NCBI RefSeq assembly: GCF_013363755.1
Contig: NZ_CP054840.1
Span: 1,729,501 to 1,793,500, forward strand
Reading direction: 5' to 3'
DNA length: 64,000 nt
DNA from: Comamonas antarctica
GTDB taxonomy: Bacteria; Pseudomonadota; Gammaproteobacteria; Burkholderiales; Burkholderiaceae_C
In this document: positions 58,184 through 64,000 of the stretch, piece by piece
Layout of the letters: every line of letters starts with the position of its first letter
Numbering within the stretch: position 1 is the first letter of the stretch
Made by a program: the position numbers and the translations under genes
Notes under the pieces: model-generated
Told to the model about the DNA's origin: nothing
The model's database searches: none
The model's input: the letters and a program-made list of their open reading frames with translations, nothing else

Positions 58184-59449
58184 ATGGCTATCGTAGAAGT
58201 CAAAGTCCCCCAGCTGTCCGAATCCATCGCCGAAGCGACCATGCTCAACTGGAAGAAGAAGGTGGGCGAAGCGGTTGCAGTCGATGAAATCCTGATCGAG
58301 ATCGAAACCGACAAGGTCGTGCTTGAAGTGCCCGCGCCTTCGGCCGGCGTGATCACCGAGATCGTGCAGGGCGACGGCGCCACCGTCACCGCCGAGCAGC
58401 TGATTGCCAAGATCGACACCGAAGCCGTTGCCGGCGCTGCCGCCCCGGCAGCCGCTGCTCCCGCTGCTGCTTCGGCACCAGCCGCCTCGGCCCCCGCCGC
58501 AGCGCCTGCCGCCACCGGCGGCAGCAAGGGCGATGTGGCGATGCCTGCCGCTGCCAAGCTGCTGGCCGAGAACAACCTGTCGGCCGCCAACGTGGCTGGC
58601 TCGGGCAAGGACGGCCGCGTGACCAAGGGCGACGCCCTGAACGCGATCAAGGGCGGCGTGCAGTCCACCGCTGCCGTGATCCCCACCGGCGTGCCCACCA
58701 AGGCGCTGCCGCAGGTGTCCGCGGCGGCTGGCAAGCAAGACCTGGGCGAGCGTCCAGAGCAGCGCGTGCCGATGACCCGCCTGCGTGCCCGCGTCGCCGA
58801 GCGCCTGCTGCAGTCGCAATCGACCAACGCCATCCTGACCACGTTCAACGAAGTGAACATGGCACCCGTGATGGCCATGCGCAAGAAGTTCCAGGACGAC
58901 TTCACCAAGGAACACGGCGTCAAGATGGGCTTCATGTCCTTCTTCGTCAAGGCCGCAGTGCACGCGCTGAAGAAGTACCCGGTGCTGAACGCTTCGGTCG
59001 ACGGCAACGACATCGTCTACCACGGCTACTTCGACATCGGTATCGCCGTCGGCTCGCCGCGCGGCCTGGTGGTGCCCATCCTGCGCAACGCCGACCAGAT
59101 GAGCTTTGCCGAAATCGAGAAGAAGATCGCTGAATTCGGCCAGAAGGCCAAGGACGGTAAGCTCGGCATCGAAGACATGACCGGCGGCACCTTCTCCATC
59201 TCCAACGGCGGTACCTTCGGCTCGATGATGTCCACCCCCATCATCAACCCGCCCCAGTCGGCCATCCTGGGCGTGCACGCCACCAAGGACCGCGCCGTGG
59301 TCGAGAACGGCCAGGTCGTGGTGCGCCCGATGAACTACTTCGCCATGTCCTATGACCACCGCATCATCGACGGCCGCGAAGCCGTGCTGGGCCTGGTGGC
59401 CATGAAGGACGCGCTGGAAGATCCCGCACGCCTGCTGTTCGACCTGTAA
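58184..59449 (+). CDS. sucB: 2-oxoglutarate dehydrogenase E2, dihydrolipoamide succinyltransferase
   Basis: 421 residues. Lipoyl domain with IEIETDKVVLEVPAP (Lys of DKV is lipoylated), an Ala/Pro linker (about 84-115), the E3-binding domain (PAAAKLLAENNLSAANVAGSG), and the catalytic domain ending YDHRIIDGREAV, with the catalytic His. It transfers succinyl groups to CoA. 44 bp after sucA. Confidence 0.97.
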   Translation: MAIVEVKVPQLSESIAEATMLNWKKKVGEAVAVDEILIEIETDKVVLEVPAPSAGVITEIVQGDGATVTAEQLIAKIDTEAVAGAAAPAAAAPAAASAPAASAPAAAPAATGGSKGDVAMPAAAKLLAENNLSAANVAGSGKDGRVTKGDALNAIKGGVQSTAAVIPTGVPTKALPQVSAAAGKQDLGERPEQRVPMTRLRARVAERLLQSQSTNAILTTFNEVNMAPVMAMRKKFQDDFTKEHGVKMGFMSFFVKAAVHALKKYPVLNASVDGNDIVYHGYFDIGIAVGSPRGLVVPILRNADQMSFAEIEKKIAEFGQKAKDGKLGIEDMTGGTFSISNGGTFGSMMSTPIINPPQSAILGVHATKDRAVVENGQVVVRPMNYFAMSYDHRIIDGREAVLGLVAMKDALEDPARLLFDL

Positions 59450-59474
59450 TCCCCGCAGGTCCACGGTCTTCGAG

Positions 59475-59516
59475 AAACCCACCCCCTGCGGCCAGGTGCC
59501 CGGCGGTGGGTTTTTT
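59475..59516 (+). terminator. Intrinsic terminator between sucB and lpdA
   Basis: 9-bp stem AAACCCACC / GGTGGGTTT followed by TTTTTTCCC. A clear U-tract. It lies 25 bp after the sucB stop and 28 bp before the lpdA start, so it would lower lpdA relative to sucAB unless lpdA has its own promoter. Confidence 0.8.
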
Positions 59517-59544
59517 CCCAAATGCATTGAGAGAGTATTGAGAC

Positions 59545-60972
59545 ATGAGCAAGCAATTTGATGTCATCGTGATCGGCGCCGGCCCCGGCGGCTACATCGC
59601 CGCCATCCGCGCCGCCCAGCTGGGCTTCAACGTCGCCTGTATCGACGAGTGGAAAAACGAAAAGGGCGGTCCCGCTCCCGGCGGCACCTGCACCAACGTC
59701 GGCTGCATTCCTTCGAAGGCACTGCTGCAGTCGTCCGAGCACTTCGAGCACGCCAGGCTTCACTTCGCGGACCACGGCATCTCGACCGGCGAAGTCGGCA
59801 TCGACGTGGCGAAGATGATCGGCCGCAAGGATGCGATCGTGAAGCAGAACAACGATGGCATCCTGTACCTGTTCAAGAAGAACAAGGTCACGTTCTTCCA
59901 CGGCCGTGGCTCGTTCGTGAAGGCCGCTGATGGCGGCTACGAAATCCGCGTGGCCGGCAAGGAAGAAGAAACGCTCACCGCCAAGCAGGTCGTGGTCGCC
60001 ACGGGCTCCAACGCGCGCGCGCTGCCGGGCGTGCCCTTCGACGAAGTCAACGTGTTGTCCAACGACGGCGCGCTGCGCCTGGGCAACGTGCCTGCCAAGA
60101 TGGCCTTGATCGGCGCCGGCGTGATCGGCCTCGAAATGGGCTCGGTCTGGCGCCGCCTGGGCACTGACGTCACCGTGCTCGAAGGCATGGACAAGTTCCT
60201 GCCCGTGGTGGACGAGCAGATCGCCAAGGAAGCCAAGAAGGCGTTTGACAAGCAGGGCCTGAAGATCGAAACCGGCGTCAAGGTCGGCGAAGTCAAGGTC
60301 AACGACCAGGGCGTGAGCGTGGCCTACACCAATGCCAAGGGCGAAGCCCAGACGCTGGCCGTCGACAAGCTGATCGTCTCGATCGGCCGCACCGCCAATA
60401 CCATCGGCCTGAATGCCGAAGCCGTGGGCCTGGCGCTCGACGAGCGCGGCGCGATCATCGTTGACGACGACTGCAAGACAAATCTGCCGGGCGTGTGGGC
60501 CGTGGGCGACGTGGTGCGCGGCCCGATGCTGGCGCACAAGGCCGAGGAAGAAGGCGTGGCCGTGGCCGAGCGCATTGCCGGCCAGCACGGCCATGTCAAC
60601 TTCGCAACGCTGCCCTGGGTCATCTATACCAGCCCCGAGATTGCATGGGTGGGCCGCACTGAGCAGCAGCTCAAGGCCGACGGCGTCAAGTACAAGGCCG
60701 GCACCTTTCCGTTCCTGGCCAACGGCCGCGCGCGCGCGCTGGGCGACACGACCGGCATGGTCAAGTTCCTGGCCGATGCCGAAACCGACGAGATCCTGGG
60801 CGTGCACATGGTCGGCCCGATGGTCTCCGAACTGATTGCCGAAGCCGTCGTGGCCATGGAGTTCAAGGCATCGAGCGAAGACATCGCGCGCATCTGCCAC
60901 GCCCACCCGTCGCTGTCGGAATCGACCAAGGAAGCGGCCCTGGCCGTGGACAAGCGCACGCTGAACTTCTGA
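59545..60972 (+). CDS. lpdA: Dihydrolipoyl dehydrogenase (E3)
   Basis: 475 residues. FAD domain [19 protein letters not shown]; redox disulfide [19 protein letters not shown] domain [18 protein letters not shown]; and the C-terminal HAHPSLSE dimer-interface His-Glu pair. It reoxidises the lipoyl groups of SucB. AGAGAGT-type ribosome-binding region precedes the ATG. Confidence 0.97.
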   Translation: MSKQFDVIVIGAGPGGYIAAIRAAQLGFNVACIDEWKNEKGGPAPGGTCTNVGCIPSKALLQSSEHFEHARLHFADHGISTGEVGIDVAKMIGRKDAIVKQNNDGILYLFKKNKVTFFHGRGSFVKAADGGYEIRVAGKEEETLTAKQVVVATGSNARALPGVPFDEVNVLSNDGALRLGNVPAKMALIGAGVIGLEMGSVWRRLGTDVTVLEGMDKFLPVVDEQIAKEAKKAFDKQGLKIETGVKVGEVKVNDQGVSVAYTNAKGEAQTLAVDKLIVSIGRTANTIGLNAEAVGLALDERGAIIVDDDCKTNLPGVWAVGDVVRGPMLAHKAEEEGVAVAERIAGQHGHVNFATLPWVIYTSPEIAWVGRTEQQLKADGVKYKAGTFPFLANGRARALGDTTGMVKFLADAETDEILGVHMVGPMVSELIAEAVVAMEFKASSEDIARICHAHPSLSESTKEAALAVDKRTLNF

Positions 60973-61024
60973 TCTGCCTGCGCCTGTGGGGGCTTGTGCC
61001 GCCGCTCCCGCCGTTCGCGGCCCG

Positions 61025-61063
61025 GCCGAAATTGCCTGCTTGCCGGGCGCTTTCGGCTTTTTT
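61025..61063 (+). terminator. Terminator after lpdA
   Basis: 7-bp stem GCCGAAA / TTTCGGC, 19-nt loop, then TTTTTTC. It ends the sucA-sucB-lpdA transcript 52 bp after the stop. Confidence 0.8.
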
Positions 61064-61082
61064 CTTTTCATACCAAGCCCGC

Positions 61083-62186
61083 ATGTCCCAGTCCGTCCGA
61101 AAGGCCTACGAGGCCGAATTGCTTGCCAAGGGTTTTCAAAGCGATCCCGCCCAACTGCGTGCCGTCGATGCACTGCAGCGCTGTGCGGATGAATGGGCGG
61201 CCTACAAGGGCAAGCGTTCGAATGCGCTCAAGAAGCTGATCAACCGCCCGGAGATTCCACGCGGCGTCTACATGTATGGCGGCGTCGGCCGGGGCAAGAG
61301 CTTCCTGATGGAGTGCTTCTTCAATGCGGTGCCGCTCAAGCGCAAGGTGCGCCTGCATTTCCATGAATTCATGCGCGAAGTGCACCGCGAACTGGCCACG
61401 CTGCAAGGCGTCCAGGACCCGCTCGATGTGCTGGGCGCGAACATCGCCAAGAAGTACAAGCTCATCTGCTTTGACGAGTTCCACGTCGCGGACATCACCG
61501 ACGCGATGATTCTTTACCGGCTGCTGGTGGCCTTGTTCGACAACGGCGTGGGTTTCGTCACCACGTCGAATTTCACGCCCGACGGCCTGTACCCGAACGG
61601 GCTGCACCGCGACCGCATCCTGCCGGCGATTGCCTTGCTCAACGAGCGCATGGAGATCGTCAACGTCGACAACGGCACCGACTACCGCCGGCGCACGCTG
61701 GAGATGGTCAAGCTCTACCACACGCCGCTGGGCCCCGAAGCCGATGCCGCGATGGAGGAGACCTTCAACCGCCTCGCGGAAGTGCAGGACGAGGACCCGG
61801 TGCTGCATATCGAGGCGCGCGAGATCCGTGCGCGCCGGCGCGCGGGCGGGGTGGTCTGGTTTGATTTCAAGACCTTGTGCGGCGGCCCGCGCTCGCAGAA
61901 CGACTACCTCGAGATCGCCACCCAGTTCCACACCGTGCTGCTGTCCGATGTTCCGTTCATGCCGGTCAACATGGCCTCGCCCGCGCGGCGCTTCACCTGG
62001 CTGGTCGATGTGCTCTACGACCGGCGCGTGAAATTCATCCTTTCGGCAGCAGTGCCTCCCGAGCAGCTCTACACTGAAGGTCCATTGGCGCACGAGTTCC
62101 CGCGCACCGTCTCGCGGCTCAACGAGATGCAGTCGCAGGAGTTCCTGTCGCTCGAGCACCGCCTGGTCGACACCAGCCTGACCTGA
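61083..62186 (+). CDS. zapE: Cell division ATPase ZapE (AFG1-like)
   Basis: 367 residues. Walker A YGGVGRGKSFL, Walker B LICFDEFHVADI, arginine-finger region VTTSNFTPDGLYPNGLHRDR. ZapE acts on the FtsZ ring under low oxygen or heat in E. coli. An in-frame start at 60996 lies in the terminator and is rejected; ATG 61083 has little Shine-Dalgarno but fits the family length. Confidence 0.93.
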   Translation: MSQSVRKAYEAELLAKGFQSDPAQLRAVDALQRCADEWAAYKGKRSNALKKLINRPEIPRGVYMYGGVGRGKSFLMECFFNAVPLKRKVRLHFHEFMREVHRELATLQGVQDPLDVLGANIAKKYKLICFDEFHVADITDAMILYRLLVALFDNGVGFVTTSNFTPDGLYPNGLHRDRILPAIALLNERMEIVNVDNGTDYRRRTLEMVKLYHTPLGPEADAAMEETFNRLAEVQDEDPVLHIEAREIRARRRAGGVVWFDFKTLCGGPRSQNDYLEIATQFHTVLLSDVPFMPVNMASPARRFTWLVDVLYDRRVKFILSAAVPPEQLYTEGPLAHEFPRTVSRLNEMQSQEFLSLEHRLVDTSLT

Positions 62187-62191
62187 GGTCC

Positions 62192-62953
62192 ATGCCCATG
62201 ATCCGCCTGTCTTTCCCTTGCTTTGCCGCAACGCGATGGCTGCGCACGACTGCCGTGGCGCTGGCCCTGCCGTTGGCGGCGGGCCTGGCGCAGGCCCAGC
62301 CCGCGCAATTGCCGCCCACGGCCAGCAAAGCCGAGCGCGCGACCGTGAAGGCCGAGCGCGACGCGACGCGTGCGCGCATATCCGCCGAACGTGCGGTCAT
62401 ACAGCAGCGACTCAAGCAGCAGGAAACCGTCTGCTACCAGCGCTTTGCGGTGGAGAACTGCCTGAGCGAGGCGCGCAACCAGGCGCGCCTGGCCGACAAT
62501 GCCTTGCGCGACGAGGAAAGTGCCATCAACGCCGTCGAGCGGCGCGAGAAGTCGGCGGCACGGCTGCATTCGATCGAAGAGAAGGTCCAGGAAAAAAACC
62601 AGCAGGCACCCGCCCAGCCGGGCGTCCAAAGCACGGTGCGCGCTGCGCCCCCACCCAAGTCCACACCCAAGTCCACGCCCGCGGCGCCCACGGCGCAGGA
62701 CCTGGTCGAGGTGCAGGCCCAGCGCGCACAGCAGGCGCGCGAGCGTGCCCAGGCGCAAAGCCAGCGCAACGAGGCACATGCCGCCGAGCAGTCCCGCAAG
62801 CAAAGCGGCGAGGCCGAGCGCCGCGCAGCCTCGCGCCAGCGCTATGAGGAAAAGCAGCGCGAGGCGCAGGAAAACCGCGAACGCCAGCGCGCCAAGGCCG
62901 CGGAATCGGACAAGCCCAAAGCGGCGCCGCTGCCCCGGCCCCCCGCGCCCTGA
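62192..62953 (+). CDS. Exported coiled-coil protein, function unknown
   Basis: 253 residues; a signal peptide of ~33 residues ends near AQA-Q. The mature part is Ala/Glu/Arg/Gln-rich and almost wholly helical, with two Cys in CYQRFAVENCLSEARNQ (about 82-91), then a Pro-rich hinge (about 150-165) and a long Arg/Gln/Glu coiled coil (AQRAQQARERAQAQSQRNEA). Lysine/proline tail. It begins 5 bp after zapE and could share its mRNA. Confidence 0.75.
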   Translation: MPMIRLSFPCFAATRWLRTTAVALALPLAAGLAQAQPAQLPPTASKAERATVKAERDATRARISAERAVIQQRLKQQETVCYQRFAVENCLSEARNQARLADNALRDEESAINAVERREKSAARLHSIEEKVQEKNQQAPAQPGVQSTVRAAPPPKSTPKSTPAAPTAQDLVEVQAQRAQQARERAQAQSQRNEAHAAEQSRKQSGEAERRAASRQRYEEKQREAQENRERQRAKAAESDKPKAAPLPRPPAP

Positions 62954-62957
62954 GCCA

Positions 62958-62985
62958 CCGCGGCGCGAGCCGCATTGCGGTTTTT
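62958..62985 (+). terminator. Short hairpins with T-run between convergent genes
   Basis: GCGGC/GCCGC (62960-62973) and CCGC/GCGG (62970-62980), the second followed by TTTTT. They overlap, so only one forms at a time. It lies right after the coiled-coil gene stop and at the end of the convergent phosphatase gene. Confidence 0.4.
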
Positions 62986-63739
62986 ACCGCGCCTCGATTT
63001 TCACGATGACCAGGCTGAGATTGTCGCCGCGACCCTGCGCGCGCATGCGCGCCTGGCGCACCAGCAATTCGGCCGCATCGCGGGGTGCCAGCGCCTGCAG
63101 CAGCATGCCCAGCTCCTCGGTGTCGAAGTAGTGCCAGAGCCCGTCGCTGCAGGCCAGCAGCGTGCTGCCGGGCGCCAGCCGCTCGATGTGGTGCGGCGTG
63201 GCCGGTGGCAAAGTGTGGCTGCCAAGGCAGCCGGCCAGGATGTTGGCATGCGGATGGTCCTGCGCCTGGGCTTCGCTCAGTTCGCCGCGGTCGACCAGCG
63301 ACTGGACATAGGAGTGGTCGCGCGTGCGGTGCACCAGCTTGTCCTGCTCGAAATGGTAGATGCGCGAATCGCCTGAATGCACCCAGTGGCATGCTCCGCT
63401 GGGCAGGACCAGGAACGCCGCCATGGTGCTGTGCGGTTCCTGCTCTGCCGAGATCGCGGTGAGGCGAATGACGGTATGCGCCTCCCGCACCATGTTCTGC
63501 AGCAGTTGGGCCGCATCGTCGCTGGCCGGGTCATAGCGCTCGAACAGCTGGTGGCAGGTCAGCATGACCTGATCGGAGGCCTTGCGGCCGCCGCTGCGTC
63601 CGCCCATGCCGTCAGCCACCACTCCGAGCACGCAGCCATGCACGCGTGCGTGCTGCAGCAACGCCACTTGATCCTGCTGATAGGCGCGGTCGCCGCGGTG
63701 GGTACCGGTTACTGCAAAGAGGCGAAAGGACGAGTGCAT
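62984..63739 (-). CDS. PP2C-family Ser/Thr protein phosphatase
   Basis: 251 residues. Metal-dependent phosphatase with HRGDRAYQQDQ (motif 1, Gln in place of the usual Asn), GVVADGMGGRSGG (motif 2), WVHSGDSRIYHF, ACSDGLWHYF and GRGDNLSLVIV (last motif). All acidic metal ligands are kept. It has no TM segment or kinase domain and no cognate kinase next to it. In this class, partners are often kinase/FHA systems; none is in the window. Confidence 0.93.
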   Translation of the reverse strand: MHSSFRLFAVTGTHRGDRAYQQDQVALLQHARVHGCVLGVVADGMGGRSGGRKASDQVMLTCHQLFERYDPASDDAAQLLQNMVREAHTVIRLTAISAEQEPHSTMAAFLVLPSGACHWVHSGDSRIYHFEQDKLVHRTRDHSYVQSLVDRGELSEAQAQDHPHANILAGCLGSHTLPPATPHHIERLAPGSTLLACSDGLWHYFDTEELGMLLQALAPRDAAELLVRQARMRAQGRGDNLSLVIVKIEAR

Positions 63740-63832
63740 GGAACAAGAAGGCCCGAAGGGCTGTTCGAAACGTGCAGTGCAAGAGTGTAGCAACCGGATT
63801 TTCCGCTGACCCGCAGTCCACCTGGAGCGGCT

Positions 63833-64000
63833 TCAGCCGCAGGCGTATTCGTTGAAATCCAGCCGGTTGAGCGCGGCGCAGACATCGGCCATGCGGCCTG
63901 AGATCAGCAGCCTCCCGCCCTGGGTCTGGCCCTCGTTGCGCAGGATGCGCACGCCGCCATGGACCGCCGAGGGGCGCGCCTGGCGTACGGGATGCCGTAC
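63833..64000 (-). CDS. Unidentified protein, C-terminal end only (partial)
   Basis: The frame is open from the right edge to TGA 63833-63835 (55 residues). Segments GGVRILRNEGQTQGGRLLIS and ADVCAALNRLDFNEYACG are visible. I do not recognise the family. The start lies beyond the window. Confidence 0.5.
   Translation of the reverse strand, partial: VRHPVRQARPSAVHGGVRILRNEGQTQGGRLLISGRMADVCAALNRLDFNEYACG

Overview
The window is GC-rich, densely coded chromosomal DNA of a Gram-negative betaproteobacterium, most likely a member of the Comamonadaceae (Acidovorax/Comamonas/Delftia-like). This rests on the tol-pal, mltG-tmk-holB-pilZ-tatD and sucAB-lpdA clusters, very high third-position GC and stable-RNA promoters of the TGCTAGAAT type. 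The genus is inference. There is no rRNA, CRISPR array, IS element or phage; the window looks like ordinary chromosome with several accessory islands.

Layout: (1) 1-4.8 kb, the end of an RND efflux operon (adaptor tail, AcrB/MexB-type pump, OprM-type channel). (2) 4.9-6.0 kb, a DUF72 protein. (3) 6.1-8.4 kb, two CesT-like type III chaperones followed by a 416-residue protein that may be their effector. (4) 8.5-11.7 kb, tex and an HDOD gene. (5) 11.7-18.2 kb, the most interesting region: a four-gene leftward operon encoding a small exported protein with three 38-residue amyloid-like repeats, a second small exported protein, a CsgG/HfaB-like outer-membrane lipoprotein with peptidoglycan-binding and DUF4384 domains, and a SEL1-type protein. 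It is divergent from a LuxR-type response regulator and a histidine kinase across an 800-bp AT-rich gap. (6) 18.3-24.5 kb, an AI-2E-family permease fused to a GAF domain, two tandem exported paralogues of unknown function, an HSL-type hydrolase and a thioesterase-GNAT fusion. (7) 24.5-30.2 kb, ygfZ, divergent from mltG-tmk-holB-pilZ-tatD-ankyrin. (8) 30.3-33.5 kb, two very small genes and a DUF6351 lipoprotein. (9) 33.6-36.8 kb, mqo and dctA, a dicarboxylate uptake/oxidation pair. (10) 36.9-37.8 kb, a tRNA-Lys unit and a predicted small RNA with the same promoter core and terminator hairpin. (11) 37.8-43.2 kb, tolB-pal-cpoB-tcdA and, divergently, msbA. (12) 43.2-53.7 kb, a complete selenocysteine/formate-oxidation island on the minus strand: fdnGHI (with an in-frame UGA), fdhE, selA, selB, selC (tRNA-Sec) and selD. 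(13) 53.9-64.0 kb, another AI-2E permease, sucA-sucB-lpdA, zapE, a coiled-coil exported protein, a PP2C phosphatase and the end of an unidentified gene.

How it works together: the selenocysteine island holds everything needed to make and insert Sec (SelD selenophosphate, SelA/tRNA-Sec charging, SelB delivery, the SECIS hairpin) beside the one visible enzyme that uses it. The 11.7-18.2 kb region has the logic of a curli or holdfast-anchor system: fibre-like subunit, outer-membrane pore and a divergent CsgD-like regulator. No close CsgA/B/E/F genes are recognisable, so it may be a distinct variant. Functional statements come from motif recognition by eye; no database search was run.
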